From positions 20,452-84,451 of the forward strand of contig CACYKY010000022.1 in assembly GCA_902775135.1 (NCBI GenBank): DNA of 64,000 bases, in the 5' to 3' direction. Shown piece by piece: positions 42,211-50,820 of the stretch (its first letter is position 1; each line of letters starts with the position of its first letter). This DNA is from an uncultured Bacteroidota bacterium. Its GTDB lineage: Bacteria; Bacteroidota; Bacteroidia; Bacteroidales; P3. The position numbers and the translations under genes are program-made. The notes under the pieces are model-generated. The model was not told the DNA's origin and did no database searches. It saw only the letters and a program-made list of their open reading frames with translations.

Positions 42211-42364
42211 TGCCCTGAAAGGGCAACCTAACCCACCACAGGGTCCTCTGTGTAACAACGAACAATATATAAATATGCCCTGAAAGGGCATCATAACCTA
42301 GCACAGGGGCTGCCCCTGTGTAACCGCGATACCCGTTTCAACCCCCCGCCCCTGTAATGGGCAC
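42211..42364. repeat. Tandem ccctgaaagggc spacer repeat
   Basis: Two copies (42211-42256 and 42276-42324) share tgccctgaaagggca, an aacctaacccacca/aacctagca link, a cacagggg hairpin arm and tgtgtaac. A degenerate third piece is at 42345-42364. Each copy is a self-complementary pair of small palindromes. The surrounding gap of 42156-42481 has no gene. Confidence 0.82.
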
Positions 42365-42481
42365 ATAACAAAATGTCCGTCAATTCGTTAGATTAGTGTG
42401 ATTCGTGGTTCCAAAAAAATAACTATTAACTATTATCTATTAACTATAAACTAAAAAAAACGCGCTAGCGGTTTTTTTTCG

Positions 42482-42491
42482 TATCTTTGCA
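42482..42491 (+). promoter_or_regulatory. -7 promoter box in a duplicated promoter module (copy 1)
   Basis: TATCTTTGCA is preceded by aactaaaaaaaacgcgc, then tagcggttttttttcg. The whole block of about 50 bp (42444-42496) is nearly the same as 48485-48539. Confidence 0.78.
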
Positions 42492-42535
42492 TTTTCATTT
42501 TTAGCAACCAACATCAACAACAATAGCGTAACATT

Positions 42536-43864
42536 ATGAGATACAAATCTTTGCTTTTTGCTTTCTCCATCGCCTTGGGCGCCTTCCATTGCCAGGGGCA
42601 GGAGGCGGTGAACGTCCTCTTCGTCGGCAACAGCTACACCGAGGTCAACAACCTCCCCCTCATGGTGCAGCAGGTGGCACAGTCGATGGGCGAAACCCTT
42701 GTCTTTCAGAGCAACACTCCCGGCGGCTGCACCTTCCGCCAGCATTGCTCCAACTCGTCCATGGAGCTCATCCGCCAAGGGGGGTGGGACTTCGTGGTGC
42801 TGCAGGAGCAGAGCCAGTATCCCTCCTTCCCGCAGGGCCAGGTCGAGGCCGAGGTGTTCCCCTTCGCCCAGCGCCTGGTCGACTCCGTCTACCGCCATTC
42901 GCCCTGCGCCGAGCCGGTGTTCTATATGACCTGGGGCCGCAAGTACGGCGACGCCGGCAATGCGCCCTACTTCCCCGTCCTGGGCACCTACGAGGGGATG
43001 GACAGCATGCTCTGCCTCCGCTACACCTATATGGCTCAGGCCTTCGACGCCTCCCTCTGTCCCGTGGGACGCCTGTGGCGGCGCCTGCGCGAGCGGCATC
43101 CCGAGGTCGAGCTCTACCAGGCCGACAACAGCCACCCCTCGCTGGCCGGCACCTATGCCGCCGCCTGCGCCTTCTACACCCTCTTCTTCCACCGCGACCC
43201 CGACAGCATCGCCTTCGATGCCGGCCTCGAGGCGTCCGTGGCGCAGCTCATCCGCGGCGCCGCCCACGACGTGGTCTTCCTCTCGCTCTCCTCCTGGCGC
43301 CGCCCGCGTCCAGAGGCCCACTTCCAGGTCCTCTTCCCCGAGGCCGATTCCCTCCGCCCCCTCTTCGTCTCCTCCTCGCTCCATGCCGACAGCCTCCTGT
43401 GGCGCTTCGGCGACGGCGCCGAGACCCTCTCTCCCTCCGCCGATTCCGCTGTCAGCCACCTCTTTGCCGATGGCGGCACCTATCAGGTGTCCCTCGTCGC
43501 CCTCCGCCATTGCATGGCCGACACGCTGACCCTCTCGCTGATGCTCCCCGCCGCTCCCGACACCGCCGACAACCCTCCCGCCGCCATCCTTGATGTGGAA
43601 GCTTCAACCTCTTCATTCTCAGTCTTCCCCAATCCCGCTGCCAACCGCCTCGTGGTTCGTCTGCCCCAGCCGTGCGCAGAGGTCTCCGCCCTCCTCCTGA
43701 CCCTCGACGGCCGCGAGGTGCTGCGTGCCGACAACCTCCCTGCCGCCGCCCATTCCGACACCTTCTCTCTGCTGCTCCCTCCGCTTCCCCCCGCCGTCTA
43801 TCTCCTCCGTCTCTCCACCCCCTCCGCAACCTATACCGCCCGCCTCTCCATCCTCCAGCAGTAG
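42536..43864 (+). CDS. Secreted SGNH hydrolase with PKD and T9SS sorting domain
   Basis: The 442-residue protein has a signal peptide (to about residue 22). The SGNH catalytic region has Ser33 in FVGNSYTEVNN and a block-V-like DNSHPSLAGTY (Asp197, His200). A PKD-like domain follows (LLWRFGDGAETLS, then HLFADGGTYQVSL). The last 80 residues (FSVFPNPAANRLVVRL, then AVYLLRLS) form a T9SS type-A sorting domain. It is an exported esterase or lipase-type enzyme whose substrate is unknown. It has its own promoter. Confidence 0.88.
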   Translation: MRYKSLLFAFSIALGAFHCQGQEAVNVLFVGNSYTEVNNLPLMVQQVAQSMGETLVFQSNTPGGCTFRQHCSNSSMELIRQGGWDFVVLQEQSQYPSFPQGQVEAEVFPFAQRLVDSVYRHSPCAEPVFYMTWGRKYGDAGNAPYFPVLGTYEGMDSMLCLRYTYMAQAFDASLCPVGRLWRRLRERHPEVELYQADNSHPSLAGTYAAACAFYTLFFHRDPDSIAFDAGLEASVAQLIRGAAHDVVFLSLSSWRRPRPEAHFQVLFPEADSLRPLFVSSSLHADSLLWRFGDGAETLSPSADSAVSHLFADGGTYQVSLVALRHCMADTLTLSLMLPAAPDTADNPPAAILDVEASTSSFSVFPNPAANRLVVRLPQPCAEVSALLLTLDGREVLRADNLPAAAHSDTFSLLLPPLPPAVYLLRLSTPSATYTARLSILQQ

Positions 43865-43931
43865 GCGAGGGGAGGCTTCCTTTTCCCTGCCGATGGCAAC
43901 GCCCATGGGCGTCGAAATGAAAAAAAATGCG

Positions 43932-43939
43932 TAACTTTG
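43932..43939 (+). promoter_or_regulatory. -7 promoter box for sbcDC
   Basis: TAACTTTG (then ca), 30 bp before the ATG at 43970. Confidence 0.65.
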
Positions 43940-43969
43940 CACCCGATTTCGTTTTTTAATATATCGACT

Positions 43970-45151
43970 ATGAAAATACTCCATACAAGCGACTGGCACC
44001 TGGGGCATTCGTTGTACAACATCGACTGTACCGACGATCAGCAGCACATGCTCTCCCTGATGGCCGCCATCGTCCGCGATCACCAACCCGACCTCTTCCT
44101 GCTCTCCGGCGATGTCTACGACACCGGCCAACCCTCCAACGCCGTGCAAACCATGCTCACACGCGCTTTGGTGGAAATCCACAACGCCTGCCCTTCGATG
44201 ACCATCGTCATGACCGCCGGCAACCACGACAGCGGTTCCAAGCACGAGATCTTCCGCATCCCCTGGGAGGCCCTCAATGTCTACGCCATCGGCCAGCTCG
44301 ACAAGGACAACCCCGACAGCCACATCGTCGAGGTGCCGGGCAAAGGCTGGGTGGTCGCCGTACCCTATGCCAACGAGCGCAACATCCCCGATGGCTTCTT
44401 CCAGCAGCTGCTCGACCGCGTGGCCGAGCGCAACAGCCAGAACCTGCCCGTCGTCATGAGCGCCCACACCACCGTGCAGGGGTGCGACTTCACAGGTCAC
44501 GACCACGCCTCCGAGGCCACCGTGGGTGGCATCGACTCCGTGGCGGTACAGCAGTTGGGCACCGGCTACGACTACCTCGCCCTCGGCCACATCCATCACC
44601 AGCAGTTCATCCACACCGGCCTCCACAATGTGCGCTACTGCGGCACCCCCATCGCCGTCAGCTTCGACGAGAACTACCCCCACTCCGTCTCCCTGGTCGA
44701 CATCCCCGCCCACAACCGGCTGCCTCTCCAAAAAGATCAGGTGCAGCTCATCGAGCTGGAGAACCTGCATCCCCTCGTAACCCTCCCCACCTCTGGCACC
44801 GCCTCGTGGGACGAGGCCCTGGAGCTGCTGAAGAACTACCCCTCCGACATCCCCGCCTATATCCGCCTCAACGTCGAGGTCGACGACTACCTGCCCGCCA
44901 ACGCCAAAGAGACGGCTGCCGCGCTCACCCAAGGGAAGCAATGCTACCTGTGCCACATCAACGCCCGTCGAAGAATCGAGGGTCAGGACAGGGTCCGTGT
45001 GATGACGGTGCAGGAATTCAAGGCCGAGGACCCCATCGCCATCGCCCGCCTCTATGCCAATGAGGAAGGAGTCGTCTTCGACGACGACATGGAGGCCATG
45101 TTCAAAGAGGTGGTGTCCCTGGTCGCCGAAGAAGAAAATAATAATAGTTAA
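43970..45151 (+). CDS. sbcD: Exonuclease subunit SbcD
   Basis: SbcD is the Mre11-type nuclease that with SbcC cuts hairpins and protein-blocked DNA ends. In 393 residues it shows the metallophosphatase motifs ILHTSDWHLGHSL, LLSGDVYDTG, TAGNHDSGSK and ALGHIHHQQF. The start is ATG 43970 after the promoter. It is followed by sbcC after a repeat-filled gap. Confidence 0.95.
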   Translation: MKILHTSDWHLGHSLYNIDCTDDQQHMLSLMAAIVRDHQPDLFLLSGDVYDTGQPSNAVQTMLTRALVEIHNACPSMTIVMTAGNHDSGSKHEIFRIPWEALNVYAIGQLDKDNPDSHIVEVPGKGWVVAVPYANERNIPDGFFQQLLDRVAERNSQNLPVVMSAHTTVQGCDFTGHDHASEATVGGIDSVAVQQLGTGYDYLALGHIHHQQFIHTGLHNVRYCGTPIAVSFDENYPHSVSLVDIPAHNRLPLQKDQVQLIELENLHPLVTLPTSGTASWDEALELLKNYPSDIPAYIRLNVEVDDYLPANAKETAAALTQGKQCYLCHINARRRIEGQDRVRVMTVQEFKAEDPIAIARLYANEEGVVFDDDMEAMFKEVVSLVAEEENNNS

Positions 45152-45289
45152 TATAATAATAGATATAGGAAGACTCACCCACTTTCCACTTTCCACTCCC
45201 ACCAAAAAATCCCCATTCACCATTCACCATTCACCAACAAAATAACTATTAACTATTATCTATTAACTATTAACTTTTAATCATTCCCC
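45152..45289. repeat. Repeat-word spacer between sbcD and sbcC
   Basis: It contains actttcc heptamers (45180-45197), the tandem attcacc word (45212-45236) and the aactattatctatt array (45242-45277). Confidence 0.85.
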
Positions 45290-48214
45290 ATGAAACTCCA
45301 GAAACTCACCATACACAACATAGCATCCATCGAGGATGCCGTCATCAATTTCGATGCCGAGCCCCTGGCCGGCAGCGACGTGTTCCTCATCACCGGCGAA
45401 ACAGGCTCCGGCAAGTCCACCATCCTCGACGCCATCTGCCTCGCACTCTATGCCGACACCCCGCGGCTTGACAACTCCAAAATGCAGGGTAAAATCAAAA
45501 TCGGCGAGGAGAAAACCATGGCCGTCGACGACCCTAGAAATCTCCTGCGCCGCAACACCGGCTATGGGTTTGCCGAACTGGCCTTCACCGATAGCAAAGG
45601 GGTGCATTATGAGGCCCGGTGGGAGGTGCAACGCGCTCGCAAGAAAGCCGATGGCGCCATCCAACCGAAGGCGTGGACGCTGACTAATATCGATACCGGA
45701 CACAAATATGTGGGCGACAAGGAGGTCGTCCCCGTGATCTCTGAATCCGTCGGCCTCTCGTTCGACCAGTTCTGCCGCACCACCATGCTCGCTCAGGGCG
45801 AGTTCACTCGCTTCCTCAACAGTTCCGACCCCGACAAGGCCGGCATCCTGGAGAAGATCACCGACATCGACATCTACAAGAGGATTAGCAAGAAAATCTA
45901 CGAGATCACCTCTCAAAAGAATAATCTTCTGGAGATCGCCAAGGGCGGCGTCGGCCAAATCTCGCTCCCCTCCGACAGCGATATCGCCCAGAAGAAGACC
46001 GATATCTCCACCTGCGACGCCCAGTACAACGCGCTCAAACTCAGCCGCGACAACGCCAACGCCAAGTTCCTGTGGATCAAAAAAGAGGCCGAACTGAATG
46101 GGGCAGTCGCCTCCGCCGAGCAGAAGTTCAAGGAGGCCGAACAGGCACTGCTGTCCGACCATTTCAAGGCCGCCGATACCCAGCTTACCCAATGGAACGC
46201 CACCATCGACGCCCGCGCATGGCTCAAGGCTCTTCGGGGAGCCGAAGCCGAACAGGCTCAACAGCAGAAACATCTCAACTCCCTCCAAGCCTCCTTCCTC
46301 CAGGTGCTGGCCGGCCGCGCCTTCGAGGAGCAGCGTCTTCAGACACTGGCGGCACAACTGGCCTCCCTGCCCCAGGTCGACGAGAACGAGGCGGGAAAGA
46401 TGCAAAAGGAACTCTCCGCCCTTCGCGACCAACGCGACAAGCTCGTCAAGCTCAAAAGCAACATCCAATCGGCAGAAGAGCGTATCGCCGACCTCGTCGA
46501 GAAGAAACAACTTCGCCTCCAGGCCGCCAAAAATCTCGAGAAATCGCTGGCGGATATCGCCGAGAAGGACAAGGCCGCCAAGGATCTCTCCCAGCCGATA
46601 GCGGAGGCCCTCAAGGATAAGAACGACCGCCTTGCGGCTTTCAACACGCAGAAGGAGGTCAACGACGTGCTCATCCAGCTCATCCGCCAGAAGGTCCACC
46701 CCGGCGACCCCTGCCCCGTCTGCGGTCAAACCATCAGTTCCCCGCTGCCCCGCGAGGAGCAGCTCGCCAAGCTCATCATCGATTCCCAACAGGCTTTCGC
46801 TAAGGCCGAACAGGCCTACAACGATCTCGTAGGCAAACAAAACCAGCTGCTCGCCGACAAAAAAGCCTTCGAGGCCTCCTACAATAAGGCCAAAGCCGAG
46901 TACGACAGCGACACATCCCTCGCTCTCTCCTCCCAGCGTGTCCTTCAGGCTTGCGCCGACTGCGGCATCACCTCGTTCGACGAGGACGCCACTCCCCGTC
47001 AGCTTCTGACGCTCAAGGAGAAGGCCGATGCCGACTTCGAGCTGCTGAAAGCACAGATACCGTCTCTCGAGGCAAAGGTCAACGCCTACATAGCAACAAC
47101 CCAGGAGAGAACCCGTCTCTCCGCCCAGCAGGCATCCCTCACCAACACCCTCGACAGCGTCCGGCTGGCCGTCGACGCCATCCAGAAGATGATGCCCGAA
47201 TGGGCCCCACTCATGCCTGCGGCGCCTGTCGAGCTGCCCTCTCTGCTCGAAAAAACCAACGCCCTGGGGAGCAGCGTCCACACGGCTGTCACCCGGCGCT
47301 CCGTCGCCGCCACCGCCGCTTCCGACAACCAAGCCCTCCTCAAGGACTTCCTCCTCGACCATCCCGAGTTCTCCCTCGAGCACCTCGCTGCCCTCAACGC
47401 CGTCAACCCTGCCGACATCGCCACCCTCACCGCTACCCTCACCGCCGCCCGCGAGGCCAAGTCCCTCCAGGAAGGCGCCCTCCGGCAGGCCAAAGACAGC
47501 CTCTCCGAGCACCTCAAGGCCAAACCCCAACTCGGCGCCGACGACACCCCCGAGCAGCTCTCCTCGTTCATCGTGGCCAAGGACCGCGAGATGGCCGAAA
47601 TCAACAGCCGAAAAGGCGCCCTCCAGCAGGAACTGGAAGCCTACGCCGAGAACCAACGGCTCTATGGCGAGCGCGTCAAGGCAAAGGAACGCGCCGAGGC
47701 CGACTACAACAGGTGGCATCGCCTCTGCGAGTTCCTCGGCAGCGCCAACGGCGACAAGTTCAACAGGATCGCCCAGAGCTACATCCTCGGCAGCCTCATC
47801 CATTCCGCCAACCACTACATGCAGAACCTCTACGACCGCTACACCCTCAAGGTCCTCCCCGGCACCTTCGTCATCATGATCGAGGACGCCTATCAGGGCT
47901 ATGCCAGCCGCGTCGTCAGCACCATCTCCGGCGGCGAGAGCTTCCTCGTCTCCCTGGCCCTCGCACTCGCCCTCAGCGACATCGGCGACCGCCTGGCCGT
48001 CGACACCCTCTTCATCGACGAGGGCTTCGGCACCCTCAGCGGCACACCCCTCCAGCATGCCATCTCCACCCTCCGCAAGCTCCACACCCAGTCGGGACGC
48101 CATGTGGGCATCATCAGCCATGTCGAGGAACTCAAGGAAAGCATCTCCACCCAGATCCAAGTCCACCAATCCCCCGGCACCAACACCAGCCACATCCAAA
48201 TCATCCCCCAATAA
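45290..48214 (+). CDS. sbcC: Exonuclease subunit SbcC
   Basis: SbcC is the Rad50-type ATPase partner of SbcD. The N-terminal Walker A is GETGSGKST (36-44). Two long coiled-coil arms flank a zinc hook CPVC (475-478). The C-terminal head has the ABC signature TISGGESFLVSLALALALSD near 878 and Walker B LFIDEGFGTLS near 905. At 974 residues it has the family's usual size. It clamps and melts DNA ends for SbcD. Confidence 0.96.
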   Translation: MKLQKLTIHNIASIEDAVINFDAEPLAGSDVFLITGETGSGKSTILDAICLALYADTPRLDNSKMQGKIKIGEEKTMAVDDPRNLLRRNTGYGFAELAFTDSKGVHYEARWEVQRARKKADGAIQPKAWTLTNIDTGHKYVGDKEVVPVISESVGLSFDQFCRTTMLAQGEFTRFLNSSDPDKAGILEKITDIDIYKRISKKIYEITSQKNNLLEIAKGGVGQISLPSDSDIAQKKTDISTCDAQYNALKLSRDNANAKFLWIKKEAELNGAVASAEQKFKEAEQALLSDHFKAADTQLTQWNATIDARAWLKALRGAEAEQAQQQKHLNSLQASFLQVLAGRAFEEQRLQTLAAQLASLPQVDENEAGKMQKELSALRDQRDKLVKLKSNIQSAEERIADLVEKKQLRLQAAKNLEKSLADIAEKDKAAKDLSQPIAEALKDKNDRLAAFNTQKEVNDVLIQLIRQKVHPGDPCPVCGQTISSPLPREEQLAKLIIDSQQAFAKAEQAYNDLVGKQNQLLADKKAFEASYNKAKAEYDSDTSLALSSQRVLQACADCGITSFDEDATPRQLLTLKEKADADFELLKAQIPSLEAKVNAYIATTQERTRLSAQQASLTNTLDSVRLAVDAIQKMMPEWAPLMPAAPVELPSLLEKTNALGSSVHTAVTRRSVAATAASDNQALLKDFLLDHPEFSLEHLAALNAVNPADIATLTATLTAAREAKSLQEGALRQAKDSLSEHLKAKPQLGADDTPEQLSSFIVAKDREMAEINSRKGALQQELEAYAENQRLYGERVKAKERAEADYNRWHRLCEFLGSANGDKFNRIAQSYILGSLIHSANHYMQNLYDRYTLKVLPGTFVIMIEDAYQGYASRVVSTISGGESFLVSLALALALSDIGDRLAVDTLFIDEGFGTLSGTPLQHAISTLRKLHTQSGRHVGIISHVEELKESISTQIQVHQSPGTNTSHIQIIPQ

Positions 48215-48524
48215 CCCTCGAAGTAATATGTTAGAAGTAAGATGAAGAAGGCTGAGACGAAAGTGGAAAACGGAAAGTGGAAAATTGAAAATTGAAAATT
48301 GAAAATTGAAAACGGAAAGTGGAAAGTCCACAATTCACCAATCCCCAATAACGCATTTGTCCTCTCACTCCCTCTCACTCCCTTTCACTCCCTTTCACTC
48401 CCTCCAAAAATCCCCATTCACTATTATCTATTCACTATTATCTATTCACTATTATCTATTAACTATTATCTATTATCTATTAACTATTAACTAAAAAAAT
48501 ACCGCGCCAGCCGTTTTTTTTTCG
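48215..48524. repeat. Composite repeat module between sbcC and the HD gene
   Basis: In order it holds heptamers ggaaaac/ggaaagt/tgaaaat (48260-48327), the attcaccaatcccc word, the gcatttgtcc-ctcactccc 10-bp array (48353-48404), and attcactattatct arrays (48415-48494). It then joins the duplicated promoter module. Much of it is the reverse complement of 490-656. Confidence 0.9.
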
Positions 48525-48534
48525 TATCTTTGCA
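48525..48534 (+). promoter_or_regulatory. -7 promoter box in a duplicated promoter module (copy 2)
   Basis: TATCTTTGCA, preceded by accgcgccagcc and a T run. This is copy 2 of the module at 42444-42496, and it drives the HD-domain gene 32 bp downstream. Confidence 0.78.
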
Positions 48535-48565
48535 TTTTCAAAAACAACATAAAACCTGAACCCCT

Positions 48566-49171
48566 ATGACAACAAAAGACAAGATCCTCGAACTCCTCGA
48601 CGCCACCGACCGCCAGGGCATCGACGAGGTCATGGAATGGCTCCGCGGCAGCGCCTTCTTCCTCGCCCCCGCCTCCACCAACTTCCACGGCAACTACGAG
48701 GGCGGCCTCGCCGACCACTCCCTCAACGTCTACACCGCCGCTATGCGCCTCCGCGCCACCGCCCTCAGCCTCAACCCCGCCCTCGAGGCCGACCTCCCCG
48801 AGGACAGCGTCGCCATCGCCACACTCCTCCACGACATCTGCAAGGCCGATGTCTACAAGGAGGTCACCAAGAAACGCCAGAACAGCTTCGGCCGCTGGGA
48901 GGAATACCAGGGCTACACCGTCGACTACAGCAACTTCCCCCTCGGCCACGGCGAGAAGTCCGTCATCATCCTCCTCCGCCTCGGCCTCGACCTCTCCGAT
49001 GCCGAGATCGCCGCCATCCGCTGGCACATGACCGCCTGGGACCTCCCCTTCCAGAGCCGCGAGGCCCTGGGCAACATCAACGCCGCCAAGGACAAGTACC
49101 CCCTCTGCGCCCTCGTCCAGCTCGCCGACGGCTTCGCCTCCTCCCTCATGGAAGACACCGTCAAGAACTAG
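48566..49171 (+). CDS. HD-domain phosphohydrolase-like protein
   Basis: The 201-residue protein has the metal-binding HD pattern: GGLADHSLNVYTAA, then the paired LLHDICKADV, LGHGEKSVIILL and IRWHM. The spacing fits the HD superfamily of metal-dependent phosphohydrolases, in the small class often annotated as hydrolases of unknown substrate. A nucleotide or phosphate monoester substrate is likely. It has its own promoter and is followed by terminator hairpins. Confidence 0.85.
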   Translation: MTTKDKILELLDATDRQGIDEVMEWLRGSAFFLAPASTNFHGNYEGGLADHSLNVYTAAMRLRATALSLNPALEADLPEDSVAIATLLHDICKADVYKEVTKKRQNSFGRWEEYQGYTVDYSNFPLGHGEKSVIILLRLGLDLSDAEIAAIRWHMTAWDLPFQSREALGNINAAKDKYPLCALVQLADGFASSLMEDTVKN

Positions 49172-49215
49172 CCCCCGACAGAGTGCTGAAGGGTAGGGTA
49201 GGGGCGACCTCCCGA

Positions 49216-49271
49216 AAAAAAAAGAAGATGCCTCAAGGCATCTTAAACCACAAGCCTGCATATGCAGGCTT
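49216..49271 (-). terminator. Two hairpins, terminator for the minus-strand gene at 49317
   Basis: Hairpin one: 8-bp arms at 49225-49232 and 49237-49244. On the minus strand it is followed by a run of nine Ts. Hairpin two: the perfect palindrome agcctgcatatgcaggct at 49253-49270. Confidence 0.8.
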
Positions 49272-49316
49272 TGCTATGTTCTCAGTATTAATTCCGGCCT
49301 TTCGGTTAGCCCCACA

Positions 49317-49892
49317 TCACAAATCCTCCAAGGCTTTCTCGCGGACCTTCGCCTCGTTGTCGGCATCGATATAAACCAAAAAGACCATACACCCCCCTGT
49401 CGATGTCATATGTTCTATACGCAGCTCTATAGATCCGTTTTCCAATGCCCAATCGCAAACATATCGGCAACGATCCATCCTGACCTCGTGCATCTTACCA
49501 TTGTCATCCAGGTCGTAGCTGCGGTTCTGGAACTCCTCTTCAACCAATGCCGGCTTCCCGTATTTTTGCGTCAACATGTCCTTTAGGTTGCTATAGTCGT
49601 GATACAGCATTGCCCACGTATCTTTTGTCGGGAACGCCACCGCTACCCTGTTCACCACTCCCGATTCGTGTTCATTTACAATCACCGTACAGCCTTTCAC
49701 GGCGGCGAAGTTGCCCTCGAGCATAGCGGATCCCTTCCCCGACTCTTGTAGGGTGAATCCCTTTTGTTTCAGCTTGTTCACAAACGAGGTGAGTGTCCCG
49801 TCGATGGGGATGCCCTTAAATTTCATGTGATCCGTTTGGCCGGAAACCGTCATTCCGACAATCATCATCAAAGCAAAAACCAGTTTTTTCAT
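49317..49892 (-). CDS. Secreted hypothetical protein
   Basis: The 191-residue protein starts MKKLVFALMMIVGMTVSGQ, a clear signal peptide; a second ATG three codons upstream (49901) is possible. The mature part begins HMKFKGIPIDGTLTSFVNKL, a phrase found in small Bacteroidota secreted proteins that I cannot name. It reads as an alpha/beta domain with a DDNGKMHEVRMDRCRYVCDW segment. It is the last gene before the A+T-rich defence block. Function is unknown. Confidence 0.6.
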   Translation of the reverse strand: MKKLVFALMMIVGMTVSGQTDHMKFKGIPIDGTLTSFVNKLKQKGFTLQESGKGSAMLEGNFAAVKGCTVIVNEHESGVVNRVAVAFPTKDTWAMLYHDYSNLKDMLTQKYGKPALVEEEFQNRSYDLDDNGKMHEVRMDRCRYVCDWALENGSIELRIEHMTSTGGCMVFLVYIDADNEAKVREKALEDL

Positions 49893-50022
49893 GATTCTCA
49901 TTTTTAGTTATTTTGATGTTAGTGTATCATGTATTACAACGTCCAATGGTGATAGCATTGGGATGCTAGAAGTGGTAGGAGATACCGCCAGCGGAGATGT
50001 GGATGCCAGCGCCAGTAAGACT

Positions 50023-50820
50023 TTACCCTTGTTCGCTATCAAATTCATTCGACATATGCAAGAGGGATACCTGTTCTAGCCTTTCATTTCTTTTCTCAAG
50101 ATAATCAAGTATTATTATATGCCAGTCTTTCAATGACATTTTGTAATAATATTCGCCATACTCATTCATACATTTCGATATAATAGCCAGAGTGGAGATG
50201 TTATCATTGTCATTAAATAATTCTTCTATCAATAGCTTAACGGCGGTATCATCGTCAACCGACTTTAACAACCCATCGTTATTATCGGTTTTGGATGGAT
50301 GGTTCGTCGAAATTTTTAAATCAGGAAAATATTTATCGATATCAAGTAAAAATCTAGCCAAGTCGTTCAGTTTGAATAATGTGTATTTGAAATCATTTTG
50401 CAAAGAAGCAGAAACAAACTGCCCTTGACGAACAGATTCTTGCTGATTTAATCTAGAGAAAAAAGAAACATACTTCCTCTCATTTAGCCTTTTTTTAGTT
50501 CTAATTGGATCCCAGCAAGAAAAGACTTCATTTTCCTCATCATACCCAAGAAACAAAAAAACAGAATCACTATTTTTTATTAAATCAAATTCGGCTCTTT
50601 GAGGTAATTGTGCTCTTGTAGTATTAGGGGGATAAGGATTACCCGCATAAGTCAAACTTTTTATATAAAGGTAAAAGTCCTTACCCTCAACCTCCAAGTG
50701 AGTTATTGAGCCATCGGAAATGATAACTATATCCTTCTCCAACTGGAGGAGTTGTCTAATATATTTGGTCAAGCTATCCTTATCCAGTTTCTTCATGTCA
50801 TAAACTATTGAAAAGTACAC
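50023..50820 (-). CDS. Unrecognised terminal gene of the defence operon
   Basis: This 265-residue protein is not recognised. A conserved-looking central block (DSVFLFLGYDEENEVFSCWD then RTKKRLNERKYVSFFSRL) could be a beta-rich nucleic-acid or ligand-binding module. The C-terminal 90 residues are helical and acidic. It overlaps the nuclease gene by 23 bases, so it is cotranslated with the system. In the described MutL-Z1 systems the extra effector is usually AIPR; this protein does not look like AIPR. It is the best candidate for an undescribed part, with no function assigned. Confidence 0.75.
   Translation of the reverse strand: MYFSIVYDMKKLDKDSLTKYIRQLLQLEKDIVIISDGSITHLEVEGKDFYLYIKSLTYAGNPYPPNTTRAQLPQRAEFDLIKNSDSVFLFLGYDEENEVFSCWDPIRTKKRLNERKYVSFFSRLNQQESVRQGQFVSASLQNDFKYTLFKLNDLARFLLDIDKYFPDLKISTNHPSKTDNNDGLLKSVDDDTAVKLLIEELFNDNDNISTLAIISKCMNEYGEYYYKMSLKDWHIIILDYLEKRNERLEQVSLLHMSNEFDSEQG

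Noticed and set aside
45281..48331. Long antisense frame over sbcC
   Set aside because: It is the shadow of a G+C-rich gene with strong codon bias; its sequence is low-complexity Gly/Leu/Val/Asp and matches no family.
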